A stretch of 44,800 nucleotides of DNA, taken from contig CACAVZ010000008.1 in the NCBI GenBank assembly GCA_902536065.1, positions 1-44,800 on the forward strand, read 5' to 3'. The notes below the pieces were generated by a model. That model had not been told where the DNA came from. It made no database searches and saw only the letters and a program-made list of their open reading frames with translations. Positions within the stretch are counted from its first letter, which is position 1, and every line of letters begins with the position of its first letter. A program made the position numbers and the translations under genes. Positions 9,532-18,025 of this stretch are shown piece after piece. The DNA comes from an uncultured Synechococcaceae cyanobacterium. GTDB taxonomy: Bacteria > Cyanobacteriota > Cyanobacteriia > PCC-6307 > Cyanobiaceae.

Positions 9532-10353
9532 TCCTACAGATTTATTGATAATAATTTTTCCAAAAATTTCCGAAAAAAAATAATTTCCTTCCTCTAAATA
9601 TTTTCTTTTTATCATTGCTAAACCTTTTATTTGAGAATCTGATTTAAAAAAACTAGTGATTTTGCCTACAGAAATATCCTTGGCAGAATTTATATATAAA
9701 TTTTTATCTTCAACGTCTAAATTCAAATTAGATTCTAATGATCTCCAAGTTCTTATTTCCTGTTTTAAAGAAGAAACATTTTTTATTTTTGACATTGTTT
9801 CTTGCCCTAAATAACAACCTTTATTAAAATCTATAAGATCTTGTAACCCAAGCTCAAGAGGATTATTTTTTCCGTTTATTTCCATTCCTAATGAGGGTAT
9901 TGCCTGATTAATCTTCCAAAGTTTTAAATCATTGGGATTTAGTAAATTTAGTTTATTTTTATATATTTCAAATTCTTTATCTTCTTTTTTGAAGAAAATA
10001 GGCTGGTAAGTTCTCCATGAACTAGATTCATCAATTTCCTGAATTCTATTTATTAAGAAAGGTTCACTTAGAAATACATCATCCACTGGAAAAATAATTT
10101 GATTAAAGTAATTAATTATTTCATTAGTGTTACCCGCCAAAATAATTACTTCAAAGTTTCTTTCTAAAAAAATAATTTCAATTAATGACCTTAGAACTCC
10201 ATTTGGAGTTAACCAACAAGTTTTGATAACTTTATTTTCTGAATCAAGAATATTACCTGTTGTTATTCCATTCAAAAATTTTCTAGCATCTTTTCCAGTA
10301 ATAGAAAAACAATCAAATTTTTCAAGCCAAAACTTTTTTTTTATATCTTTCAT
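9517..10353 (-). CDS. ygfZ: YgfZ/GcvT-like folate-binding protein
   Basis: A tetrahydrofolate-dependent protein of the GcvT fold that assists Fe-S cluster assembly or repair in bacteria (family knowledge). The diagnostic YgfZ motif KGCYLGQE occurs near residue 180 of 278, with the cysteine thought to be essential. N-terminal FSITGKDARKFLNGITTGN matches the start of the family. The glycine cleavage catalytic pattern is not evident, so GcvT itself is unlikely. ATG start at 10353; it lies 10 nt after the pyrE stop on the same strand and is probably co-transcribed with pyrE. Confidence 0.88.
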   Translation of the reverse strand: MKDIKKKFWLEKFDCFSITGKDARKFLNGITTGNILDSENKVIKTCWLTPNGVLRSLIEIIFLERNFEVIILAGNTNEIINYFNQIIFPVDDVFLSEPFLINRIQEIDESSSWRTYQPIFFKKEDKEFEIYKNKLNLLNPNDLKLWKINQAIPSLGMEINGKNNPLELGLQDLIDFNKGCYLGQETMSKIKNVSSLKQEIRTWRSLESNLNLDVEDKNLYINSAKDISVGKITSFFKSDSQIKGLAMIKRKYLEEGNYFFSEIFGKIIINKSVGSIFL

Positions 10354-10363
10354 TTTGAAGTAA

Positions 10364-10924
10364 TTATAAAAAGTCTTTTATTGTAAAAAGACTCTTTAAT
10401 TTAACATTTTCATCTTCAAGGGCTTCTAATCCCCCTTCTTGCCTATCAACTATAGACAAAACTTCCTCAACAACATAATTATTTTCGCGTAACTTTTTTA
10501 TTGCTTTTATCACTGAACCAGCAGTTGTTACTACATCCTCTAAAACAGTTACCAAAGTTCCTTCTTCTAATGTAGGGCCCTCTATTCCAGCTTTAGTGCC
10601 GTATTGTTTTATTTCTTTCCGAATTATTAAACCATTAAGTCCTAATCCTTGCGAAGCTGCTTTAACGATTAATCCACTTACTATAGGGTCTGCACCTAAT
10701 GTCAATCCTGCTACAGCTTTTGACCTTGAGTCCTTTAACTCTAAAAATAAATCACTTATTAAGTTTAAGCCTTCGCCATTTAATGACACTGGTTTACAGT
10801 TCAAGTAATGACTGCTTTTTTTTCCTGAAGATAAAGTGAAGTTTCCTTTCTTGTAAGATTTTTGAATTAACTGTTTTAACAATTTTGATTTATTTAAATC
10901 ATACTTATCCGAAAATTTTCCCAT
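10364..10924 (-). CDS. pyrE: Orotate phosphoribosyltransferase
   Basis: Fifth step of de novo pyrimidine synthesis: orotate plus PRPP to OMP. The 186-residue length is slightly short but within range. The PRPP-binding loop [13 protein letters not shown] (about 124-136) is intact, and [16 protein letters not shown] near residue 34 is the typical N-terminal segment. ATG start at 10924. It is the first gene of a pyrE-ygfZ pair and diverges from tRNA-Met across a 141-nt AT-rich spacer. Confidence 0.96.
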   Translation of the reverse strand: MGKFSDKYDLNKSKLLKQLIQKSYKKGNFTLSSGKKSSHYLNCKPVSLNGEGLNLISDLFLELKDSRSKAVAGLTLGADPIVSGLIVKAASQGLGLNGLIIRKEIKQYGTKAGIEGPTLEEGTLVTVLEDVVTTAGSVIKAIKKLRENNYVVEEVLSIVDRQEGGLEALEDENVKLKSLFTIKDFL

Positions 10925-11026
10925 TATTAAAAGTTAAATCTATATTTAAAGATTAGAAGAAAAAAAAGAAATCTCACAAAAACTTCCAAATGAGGTATTT
11001 TTTGAAATATTATTTTTATATTGTAT

Positions 11027-11054
11027 ATTGAAATTCAATGTAATTAAAATTACA
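11027..11054. repeat. Two adjoining short inverted repeats upstream of tRNA-Met
   Basis: ATTGAA-A-TTCAAT (11027-11039) is followed directly by TGTAATT-AA-AATTACA (11039-11054), 11 nt before the tRNA. They lie in the pyrE/tRNA-Met spacer where both promoters must be. They could be operator-like sites, or chance palindromes in AT-rich DNA. No T-run follows, so a terminator is unlikely. Confidence 0.35.
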
Positions 11055-11065
11055 TAAATTCCATT

Positions 11066-11138
11066 GGGGGTGTAGCAATCTGGTGAATGCACCAAACTCA
11101 TAATTTGGCTAAGGCGAGTTCGATCCTCGCCACCCCCA
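11066..11138 (+). tRNA. tRNA-Met (CAT)
   Basis: A complete 73-nt cloverleaf: acceptor GGGGGTG/CACCCCC, short D stem GCA/TGC, anticodon stem CCAAA/TTTGG with loop CTCATAA, variable CTAAG, T stem GCGAG/CTCGC with TTCGATC loop, discriminator A. CCA is not encoded. The G1-C72 pair and lack of three G-C pairs in the anticodon stem exclude the initiator. An elongator Met tRNA is most likely; a tRNA-Ile2 with lysidine-modified CAT cannot be excluded by eye. The next gene starts 18 nt downstream. Confidence 0.9.
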
Positions 11139-11156
11139 TTATTCATTTGTCATTGA

Positions 11157-12425
11157 ATGAAAATAACTCTACTTTTATTTCTTTTATTTCTACCAGCTTT
11201 TTTCGCAGCGAGTGAACTCTCTTTTTTATTAATAAGGCCAAGTAAAGTTTTAAGGTTAATAGAAGAAAAAAAGAAAGGGGCATTTTCAATTTTAAAAATT
11301 CAAAAACGTTTTAGATCTTCACTAATTGCTTCTCAATTTGGAGTAACAATTTCATTAATTGCAATTGGATGGCTCAGCAATAACCTTGCTAATGATTATT
11401 GGAAAAGCAATATTTTATCAAATAGATTTTATGATCTTCTATTATTTTTATTTGTTGTTTTAGTTGTTACTCTTGTTTCTGGACTCATTCCAAAAGCTTT
11501 AGTAATTAACAATCCAGAATCTGCTGCATTAAGGTTAACCACAATATTCGATGCCGTGAGAAAAGCTATGAATCCTATAGTGAAAACAATAGAATTCTTT
11601 GCTAGCGCCTGTTTAGGCTTGTTCAATTTAAATACCAAATGGGATTCTTTAAACTCTGGTTTATCTGCAGGAGAATTAGAAACTCTTATAGAAACAGATA
11701 ACGTAACAGGTTTAAAACCAGATGAGAAGAATATTCTTGAAGGGGTTTTTGCTTTAAAAGATACACAGGTTAAAGAAGTGATGATTCCAAGATCTGAAAT
11801 GGTAACTTTGCCAAAAAATATAACTTTTTCAGAACTAATGAAACAAGTAGATAAAACTCGTCATGCTCGCTTCTTTGTCATTGGTGAGTCTTTAGATGAT
11901 GTATTAGGTGTATTAGATTTACGTTATCTAGCTAAGCCAATATCAAAAGGTGAAATGGAAGCCGATACATTATTGGAGCCCTTCCTTTTACCTGTAACAA
12001 AAATAATAGAAACAAGTTCCTTAGCGGAAATATTACCCATAGTAAGAGAATATAATCCTTTCTTACTAGTAGTAGATGAACACGGTGGAACAGAGGGTCT
12101 AATAACTGCGGCGGATCTAAATGGAGAAATAGTTGGAGATGAAATGCTCAATTCTAGAATTTATACAGATATGAAAATGTTAGATAATTTCTCTAGAAAA
12201 TGGTCAATAGCTGGAAAATCAGAAATTATAGATATCAATAAAAAGTTAGAATGTTCTATTCCAGAAGGTGCAGACTACCATACTCTTGCTGGATTTCTGC
12301 TAGAAAAATTTCAAATGGTTCCAAAAATTGGCGACGTTTTGGATTTTAATAACATTAAATTTGAAGTTATTTCAATGTCAGGCCCAAAAATTGATCGTGT
12401 TAAAATTATTCTCCCTAAAAGCTAA
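11157..12425 (+). CDS. CNNM/HlyC-CorC family membrane protein with CBS pair
   Basis: A 422-residue inner-membrane protein of the hemolysin C/CorC family, in relatives linked to Mg or Co export. Domain order: a DUF21/CNNM transmembrane region with hydrophobic helices near residues 1-20, 50-75 and 95-115; a tandem CBS module at about 195-320 (VMIPRSEMVTLPKNITF; FLLVVDEHGGTEGLITAADL); and a C-terminal CorC_HlyC domain (AGKSEIIDINKKL to the end). The ATG start is only 18 nt after tRNA-Met, so it is probably read through from the tRNA promoter. The transported ion is not shown by sequence. Confidence 0.88.
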   Translation: MKITLLLFLLFLPAFFAASELSFLLIRPSKVLRLIEEKKKGAFSILKIQKRFRSSLIASQFGVTISLIAIGWLSNNLANDYWKSNILSNRFYDLLLFLFVVLVVTLVSGLIPKALVINNPESAALRLTTIFDAVRKAMNPIVKTIEFFASACLGLFNLNTKWDSLNSGLSAGELETLIETDNVTGLKPDEKNILEGVFALKDTQVKEVMIPRSEMVTLPKNITFSELMKQVDKTRHARFFVIGESLDDVLGVLDLRYLAKPISKGEMEADTLLEPFLLPVTKIIETSSLAEILPIVREYNPFLLVVDEHGGTEGLITAADLNGEIVGDEMLNSRIYTDMKMLDNFSRKWSIAGKSEIIDINKKLECSIPEGADYHTLAGFLLEKFQMVPKIGDVLDFNNIKFEVISMSGPKIDRVKIILPKS

Positions 12426-12481
12426 ATGTGACTTCCCATAGAGGATAATAAAATGATAATTACATATATGGATTTAAAGTC

Positions 12482-13486
12482 ATGCAACCAACCTCATCAC
12501 CCGTAAAGGTTGGAGTCATAGGTATAGGAAATATGGGATGGCATCATGCTCGAGTACTAAGTTTACTCAAAGATGCAAATCTCATTGGAGTCGCAGATCC
12601 AAATGAAGAGAGAGGCAAATTAGCTATTGAGCAATTTCAATGTGAATGGTTCAAGAATTATAAGGACCTAATTCCAAAAGTTGATGCTATCTGTATCGCT
12701 GTCCCTACACTACTTCATCAAAAAGTAGGACTAGATTGTCTCAAGGGAGGTGCTAACGTTCTCATTGAAAAACCAATCGCAGCTAACGAATTGGAAGCAA
12801 AATCTTTAATACAGGCTGCTAATGCAAGTAACTGTCTATTACAAGTTGGGCATATTGAAAGATTTAATCCTGCTTTTAGAGAATTAAATAAAATAGTAAA
12901 TAATGAAGAAATTGTTGTTTTAGAAGCAAGGAGGCATAGTCCTCATGCAGACAGAGCAAATGATGTATCTGTAGTAATGGATTTAATGATTCATGACATT
13001 GATCTTATTTTGGAGCTTGTAAACTCAAAAATACAAAAATTAGCAGCAGTTGGAGGAAGAAATAGCGAAGGATTAATAGATTATGTCAATGCTACTTTAG
13101 TTTTTAAAAATAATGTTATTGCAAGCCTAACTGCAAGCAAAATGAGTCACAAAAAAATTAGAAGTTTAAGTGCTCACTGCCAAAATGGCCTAGTAGAAAC
13201 TGATTTCTTAAATCACTCTTTACAAATCCATCGAAAGTCTCATGAATCATACACAGCAGAGCATGGAGAATTAGTTTATAGAAATGATGGATATGTCGAA
13301 GAAGTTAGTACAACCTCCATTGAACCTCTTTATGCAGAACTGGAGCATTTTCTTAAGTGCGTTCAGGGCAAAGAAATACCTGAGGTAGATGGTGAACAAG
13401 CCTCAAGAGCATTAAAAATTGCTGATTTTATAGAGAGCGCTGTAGAGAATTCTGGAGATGCAATTTTACTTGAAAATCCCGTCTAA
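12482..13486 (+). CDS. Gfo/Idh/MocA family oxidoreductase
   Basis: A 334-residue NAD(P)-dependent dehydrogenase-like protein. It has the Rossmann loop GVIGIGNMGWHHA (residues 11-23), the family EKPIA motif (E96, K97, P98), GHIERFNPAFREL, and MDLMIHDIDLILEL with the Asp/His pair typical of the substrate site. The ATG start at 12482 lies 56 nt after the CNNM gene. Substrates in this family range from sugars to inositols and tetrapyrroles; nothing nearby points to one. Confidence 0.85.
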   Translation: MQPTSSPVKVGVIGIGNMGWHHARVLSLLKDANLIGVADPNEERGKLAIEQFQCEWFKNYKDLIPKVDAICIAVPTLLHQKVGLDCLKGGANVLIEKPIAANELEAKSLIQAANASNCLLQVGHIERFNPAFRELNKIVNNEEIVVLEARRHSPHADRANDVSVVMDLMIHDIDLILELVNSKIQKLAAVGGRNSEGLIDYVNATLVFKNNVIASLTASKMSHKKIRSLSAHCQNGLVETDFLNHSLQIHRKSHESYTAEHGELVYRNDGYVEEVSTTSIEPLYAELEHFLKCVQGKEIPEVDGEQASRALKIADFIESAVENSGDAILLENPV

Positions 13487-13512
13487 TAGTAACAATCTAA
13501 ACTTTAAGAATT

Positions 13513-13653
13513 TTATTTAAATCCAACTGCAGCTTGCCAAACAAACACTAATAAAAAGAAAAATAAAGGAATCAGTGGAAGAACATCAACAGTTGGAGCA
13601 AAGGCCTTATAAGCCTCGGGCAATTCAGCGAATGTATTAAATAGAATGAGCAC
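13513..13653 (-). CDS. psbK: Photosystem II reaction center protein K
   Basis: A small single-span PSII core subunit in the thylakoid membrane. I translated the spacer between the oxidoreductase and tgt: 46 residues, with the PsbK signature [20 protein letters not shown] followed by a hydrophobic helix and WQAAVGFK at the C terminus. The start is a GTG at 13653 preceded by AAAAAG; no ATG is available because an in-frame stop lies five codons upstream. It follows tgt by 33 nt on the same strand, so tgt and psbK are likely co-transcribed. The pre-sequence removed in other organisms is short here. Confidence 0.93.
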
Positions 13654-13686
13654 CTTTTTGATAATTTAATTAATTATGATAAGACG

Positions 13687-14805
13687 TTACCACGTATGGT
13701 GAGCAATAGAGGATGTTTTCCAAGGAGCGAAATCATTTGTAAAACAATTATCTCTAATTGCGGTAGAAATTGCATTGGTAAATCTTATTAAGTGAGCAAT
13801 ATTATGCAAACTTATGAGACTAAGACCTAATATTTCGTCATTTCTAATTAGGTGATGCAAATATGCTCGAGAATAGGATTTACAGGTTTCACATTTACAA
13901 GTTTTGTCAATCGGAGAAAAGTCATTTTTAAATCGAGCATTTCGCAAATTCAATCTTTCATCATTAAAAAATGCAGTCCCATGTCTGCCTAGTCTTGTAG
14001 GCAAAACACAGTCAAATATATCGAATCCATTAGCAACAGCTAAAGAAATTTCTTTTAAAGAGCCAATTCCCATTAAATATCTTGGTTTATTTATTGGTAA
14101 GAATTTCGGGACGTAATTTATTACACTATGTATTTCTTCTACTGCCTCGCCAACACTTACACCTCCCACTGCTATTCCTGGAAGATCAAAAGAACTTGTA
14201 TATTTTGCGCTATATTCTCTCAATCTCGGATACTTTCCACCCTGTACTATACCGAATAATGCTTGATTGGATTTCTGATGAGTCTCAACACATTTTTGCA
14301 ACCATGAATGCGTTCTTTCTAAAGAATCCTCAATATCATTTTCGTTAGCTGTATGCGGAGGACAATGATCAAAAGCCATTGCAACATCCGATCCAAGATC
14401 CATTTGAATCTGTATTACTTTTTCAGGTGATAAAAAAACATGACTACCATCTCTTGGATTTTTAAATTCAACGCCTTTATCAGAAATATTATTTAATTTG
14501 GCCAAACTAAAGACTTGATATCCTCCTGAATCAGTAAGAATAGGATTAGGCCAATTCATGAACTTATGTATTCCGCCAGATTCTTTAACTAGTTTTTCGC
14601 CCGGTTGTAAATGAAGATGAAAGGTATTTGAGAGAATCATTTCTGATCCTGTAGAGGTTAACTGCTTAGATGAAATTCCTTTAACCGTTGCCAAAGTACC
14701 AACAGGCATAAATTTTGGGGTGTTTACCTGACCATTTGGTGTATGAAATATACCAGTTCTTGCCGCTGTATTTCTGCAATTCGATGTAATTTCAAATTCA
14801 AACAC
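13687..14805 (-). CDS. tgt: Queuine tRNA-ribosyltransferase (tRNA-guanine transglycosylase)
   Basis: Exchanges G34 in GUN-anticodon tRNAs for the queuosine precursor. The 372-residue length is standard. Signatures: [16 protein letters not shown] (base-binding Asp), [43 protein letters not shown] (nucleophilic Asp region) and the zinc site [20 protein letters not shown] start at 14805. It lies immediately upstream of psbK, an arrangement I associate with marine picocyanobacteria. Confidence 0.97.
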   Translation of the reverse strand: MFEFEITSNCRNTAARTGIFHTPNGQVNTPKFMPVGTLATVKGISSKQLTSTGSEMILSNTFHLHLQPGEKLVKESGGIHKFMNWPNPILTDSGGYQVFSLAKLNNISDKGVEFKNPRDGSHVFLSPEKVIQIQMDLGSDVAMAFDHCPPHTANENDIEDSLERTHSWLQKCVETHQKSNQALFGIVQGGKYPRLREYSAKYTSSFDLPGIAVGGVSVGEAVEEIHSVINYVPKFLPINKPRYLMGIGSLKEISLAVANGFDIFDCVLPTRLGRHGTAFFNDERLNLRNARFKNDFSPIDKTCKCETCKSYSRAYLHHLIRNDEILGLSLISLHNIAHLIRFTNAISTAIRDNCFTNDFAPWKTSSIAHHTW

Positions 14806-14901
14806 GATAATTTATAAATTTTTTGAACCTTTTCATTAATCTACCCTATTATTTAATATTGAATCTATTTTTATCTCATCAAAAAATTTTTAATAAAAAA
14901 T

Positions 14902-15642
14902 TTGGCAGGATCTTGGATTTTCTATACTACATTTCCAAAGATACCTTTAATTAATCCCGAATTTAAAAATATTGCACAATTTGCGCCGCCTTTAGGATTT
15001 TTGATTGGAACAATACAGAGTTATATTTTTCTTTTTTTAAGAACAAACTCTTGGTCAATTTATGCATCTGCATTAATTTGTTTGGCTTCAGGATATTTAA
15101 TTACTGGTGGTCTACACATTGATGGTTTAATGGATACTTTTGATGGAATTTTTGCGGGTAAAAAGAAACGTTTAAAAGCCATGAAAGACAGTAAAGTTGG
15201 GTCCTTTGGCGTTCAAGCTTTAGTTTTTATAACTTTAATTCAAATGGCTTGCATACTGAAAATTCAAAACCTAATTTTTCTTGTTTTACCTATATGCTTA
15301 TTTTGGGGAAGATTTTCAAACTTATTTTTTATAGAAAAGTTTAAATATATAAGTTACAAGAAAAAATCTATTAGTCACAAAAAGTTTTGGAATGGTTTTA
15401 AAAAAGAATCTTTGATCTCTATTTTTTTTCTTTTAATTTTCATTCCATACCAATTAGTTTCAATTACATCCCAAGCAATATTAATTAAATTTTTAATTCT
15501 TATTTTGGTTGGTATTTTTCTAAGCTATTCTATCCCAAAAATACTGGGTAATAAAATTGGAGGCTTTAATGGAGATGCTTGCGGTGCAAGTGTTGTACTA
15601 GTTGAAACTGCAATGTTGTTTATGCATGCAATTCTTTTATAG
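14902..15642 (+). CDS. cobS: Adenosylcobinamide-GDP ribazoletransferase (cobalamin synthase)
   Basis: Final assembly of the cobalamin nucleotide loop, an integral membrane enzyme. The 246-residue protein has the family motif GGLHIDGLMDTFDGIFAGKK followed by MKDSKVGSFG, and several hydrophobic helices. The listed start is a TTG at 14902, giving MAGSWIFYT; the frame stays open back to 14863 with only ATC/ATT-type codons, so a slightly longer N terminus is possible. It overlaps the convergent histidine kinase gene by 23 nt. Its presence fits an organism that makes its own (pseudo)cobalamin. Confidence 0.92.
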   Translation: MAGSWIFYTTFPKIPLINPEFKNIAQFAPPLGFLIGTIQSYIFLFLRTNSWSIYASALICLASGYLITGGLHIDGLMDTFDGIFAGKKKRLKAMKDSKVGSFGVQALVFITLIQMACILKIQNLIFLVLPICLFWGRFSNLFFIEKFKYISYKKKSISHKKFWNGFKKESLISIFFLLIFIPYQLVSITSQAILIKFLILILVGIFLSYSIPKILGNKIGGFNGDACGASVVLVETAMLFMHAILL

Positions 15643-16756
15643 GTAATTCTAAATAGAAAATATTTTTCTTCTTAAGATTTTCAAATTTCTCAGTATTTTT
15701 AATTGAGTCATTTTCCAGCAATCTCAATTCCCCTCCAATTTGTTTTGCTAATTTTCTCGCCAAAAAAAGTCCCACACCAGTACCGTCCTTCTTCTTGGCC
15801 GCGGATCCTCTAAAACCTTTTTCAAAAATTTTCTCTTTTTCATTTTTGGTTATTTTTTTACCATCATCAAATATACAAATTCCATTACTCGTAATTGCGA
15901 GTCCAATTTCAGAATCTTTTTGGGCGTATTTAAACGCATTTTCTAATAAATTGGCCACAATTTCGGCAATTACAGCATATCTTGCCTTTAATGGCGATAT
16001 AGTCCAATCAGGCCAAAGAGAAGGTTCATTCCAATCTCTATTCTCTAAGTTCGCATTAGCTTTACCCCTTTCTAATATTGGCCTCAATAAACTCTGAACA
16101 GTAATTAACTTTTTATTATCTAAATTTGGTGGTAATAATAATCTTTCCTCTCCAATTTCTATAGGCAGTTGAATAGGCGCATTTAATTGCGCAAAAGAAT
16201 CCATATATTGATTAATTTGTTTTTGCTCTATTATCATCCGTTCGACGATTTCAATAGAGTCATTATCTGAACCAAGTCTTTTTATTAGTAATTTTGCATA
16301 TGTCCTAATAGCAGCCAATGGATTCCTTAATTGATGGATAATGACATTCACCTGATTTTTTAAATAATTGATTTCTTCATTTTTATTTTGACGTTCTAAT
16401 TCGATAGATACACATTTAGCTAAAGATATTGAAAGGGCTTTTAATCTAGAATCAAGAGATATTGGCCAATTACCCCCTTTCAAATCAGTTTCTACCCTAA
16501 GGACACCAAGTAGAATATCGTTTTCTTGTAGAGGGTACCATCTTCTATTAGGCGATGAAACCTTTAGTGAGGGATCATCTTCTATTGAAGTAAGTAACCT
16601 ATCAATTTCTGGCCATTGACCAATCATTTCAAAAGATGCTTTAGTTCCCTGCTTAGCTGAAGCAAGATACATAACTAAATTAGTCACGCCCATTGAGCAA
16701 CCAAAACTCTCTAGCTGTTTTAAAATTAGTTCTTCAAATTTTTTTGAAAGGTTCAT
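15620..16756 (-). CDS. Sensor histidine kinase, Hik2/CSK-like
   Basis: A soluble two-component kinase of 378 residues without transmembrane segments. Residues 1-115 look like a divergent GAF-type sensor region containing C20. A coiled segment and H-box HQLRNPLAAIRTYAKLL follow, with the phospho-acceptor H141. The ATPase domain shows the N box IVANLLENAFKYA (N273), IFDDGKK and DGTGVGLFLARKLAKQIGG. The H-box and cytosolic GAF layout resemble Hik2, the cyanobacterial relative of chloroplast sensor kinase, which responds to redox state; that orthology is my inference. No response regulator is adjacent. ATG start at 16756. Confidence 0.82.
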   Translation of the reverse strand: MNLSKKFEELILKQLESFGCSMGVTNLVMYLASAKQGTKASFEMIGQWPEIDRLLTSIEDDPSLKVSSPNRRWYPLQENDILLGVLRVETDLKGGNWPISLDSRLKALSISLAKCVSIELERQNKNEEINYLKNQVNVIIHQLRNPLAAIRTYAKLLIKRLGSDNDSIEIVERMIIEQKQINQYMDSFAQLNAPIQLPIEIGEERLLLPPNLDNKKLITVQSLLRPILERGKANANLENRDWNEPSLWPDWTISPLKARYAVIAEIVANLLENAFKYAQKDSEIGLAITSNGICIFDDGKKITKNEKEKIFEKGFRGSAAKKKDGTGVGLFLARKLAKQIGGELRLLENDSIKNTEKFENLKKKNIFYLELPIKELHA

Positions 16757-16833
16757 AATTAATGAAATTTTGAGGAATTTTTTTTAAAAAAAACTTGAAA
16801 AAGGGCTTGTAAAATATGAAAAAAGTATTAAGA

Positions 16834-17009
16834 TATATAAAGAGGTCTGACTTTAGCCAGCCTTAAATATGAGTATTTAATCATATTTTAAGCTACATCA
16901 GGGGTTGATGGGTCCTCTATGTAATTTGAAGTGAATTTAAAATCACATATATAAGATTAGTAAAAACTAATAAGACTAATCTCATTAATAATTTCAGGAG
17001 TACCAATCA
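16834..17009 (+). promoter_or_regulatory. Candidate promoter and long foldable 5' leader of the DUF3155 gene
   Basis: The longest non-coding stretch in the window (16757-17009). A TATATAA at 16834-16840 is a plausible -10, giving a leader of roughly 160 nt. Local hairpins by eye: an imperfect stem around 16845-16862; a strong stem 16862-16872/16881-16892 (AAATATGA...TCATATTT plus CTT/AAG across one bulged T); CATCA-GGGGT-TGATG at 16896-16910; GTGA...TCAC at 16931-16946; and AGATTAGT/ACTAATCT at 16954-16982. The ribosome binding site AGGAG is at 16996-17000. It does not match a riboswitch or a known cyanobacterial sRNA that I recognise. Confidence 0.45.
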
Positions 17010-17378
17010 ATGTCAAAAAAAAGAAAAAGAATCAGCAGAAGAAGATTGGCTGGCCAAAGAGTAATGGCACATGTACCTATTTATCATATCGAAACTGGCA
17101 AACATAAACCAGTTACAGCAGCAAGAAGATTCATAGCTGAAAATGGTCTCTCTGCACCTTCAGTTTTCAATGTCAGAAGAAATGAACACACCACCGATAG
17201 ATTTTTTTGGGGTGAAAAAGGGTTATTTAGCGCCCAATATGCTGAAGAAAATCATTTTTTGTTTCCATCACTAAAAGTGGTAGTAGAAGGAATTGGTGAA
17301 GAAAAAATATTTGAAGGTTTAGAACTTACTGCAGATGATTGGGAAGAGATTGAAGAGTACGAATATGCTTTTGTTTAA
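17010..17378 (+). CDS. DUF3155 protein, cyanobacterial conserved
   Basis: A 122-residue conserved protein of unknown function. The N terminus is very basic (KKRKRISRRRLAGQR), the middle has PVTAARRFIAENG and RRNEHTTDRFFWGEKGLF, and the C terminus is acidic (DDWEEIEEYEY). This layout matches the cyanobacterial DUF3155 family as I know it. A basic tail could bind nucleic acid, but that is inference only. ATG start with AGGAG nine nucleotides upstream, one of the clearest ribosome binding sites in the window, behind a long leader. The stop overlaps the convergent esterase gene by 4 nt. Confidence 0.85.
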   Translation: MSKKRKRISRRRLAGQRVMAHVPIYHIETGKHKPVTAARRFIAENGLSAPSVFNVRRNEHTTDRFFWGEKGLFSAQYAEENHFLFPSLKVVVEGIGEEKIFEGLELTADDWEEIEEYEYAFV

Positions 17379-17992
17379 AAAATATTATTCATATTAGAAC
17401 TTATAAAATCTATTAAATTTGGATCTATTTGATGGGATCCCTCGAATTCTAATAATTCACAAAATTTGGATGACTTACTTTTTACTTTTTCATAAATAAC
17501 CTTTGAAGCATCCATAGGCACCACATCATCAAATAAACCATGACTAATAATGAATGGTGGACATTTCTCTCCAGGGACCCAATTTGGGTGAGGATAACCA
17601 CTACAAGCAACAATTAATCCAAAATTTAAATTGAATCCTGCATCAATTGCCATCGCCGCCCCCTGAGAGAACCCCAACAAAATTGTTTTACTTAATGGAA
17701 TCTGATCAGTATCAAATTTTTTTAATGTAACTAAAAGTTTATTTACTTCAACCTTAGCTCCATTCCAATCATGAGGGTATAATCCATACCACTGTCTTCC
17801 CTGACCACTTGGATGTAGTCCAGGAGCTCGCAAAGAAATTAACTCAAAATCAAGATTAATTTTTTCTGTAATCTCCTTTCCAAGCATTAAAAGGTCATCT
17901 GAATCAGCTCCCCAACCATGAATCAAAATAATTCGATGCGTTGCAGTTTGAGAGCTAATCGAGACAAATTCATGATTGATATCATATTTCAT
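17375..17992 (-). CDS. Phospholipase/carboxylesterase family alpha/beta hydrolase
   Basis: A 205-residue serine hydrolase related to acyl-protein thioesterase and carboxylesterases. It shows IHGWGAD (oxyanion region), the nucleophile elbow GFSQGAA with S109, an Asp in HGLFDDVVP (about 155) and the His in EGSHQ (H187), completing the triad. No signal peptide, so cytosolic. ATG start at 17992; it diverges from purH by 33 nt. Natural substrate unknown. Confidence 0.87.
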   Translation of the reverse strand: MKYDINHEFVSISSQTATHRIILIHGWGADSDDLLMLGKEITEKINLDFELISLRAPGLHPSGQGRQWYGLYPHDWNGAKVEVNKLLVTLKKFDTDQIPLSKTILLGFSQGAAMAIDAGFNLNFGLIVACSGYPHPNWVPGEKCPPFIISHGLFDDVVPMDASKVIYEKVKSKSSKFCELLEFEGSHQIDPNLIDFISSNMNNIF

Positions 17993-18025
17993 GTTTATAT
18001 TCTTAAGTAAGTAAACTTTTCCATA

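Noticed and set aside
10946-11146. 66-residue minus-strand frame across tRNA-Met
   Set aside because: It reads through the tRNA in antisense; the apparent N terminus (NNGGGEDRTR) is just the complement of the tRNA 3' half.
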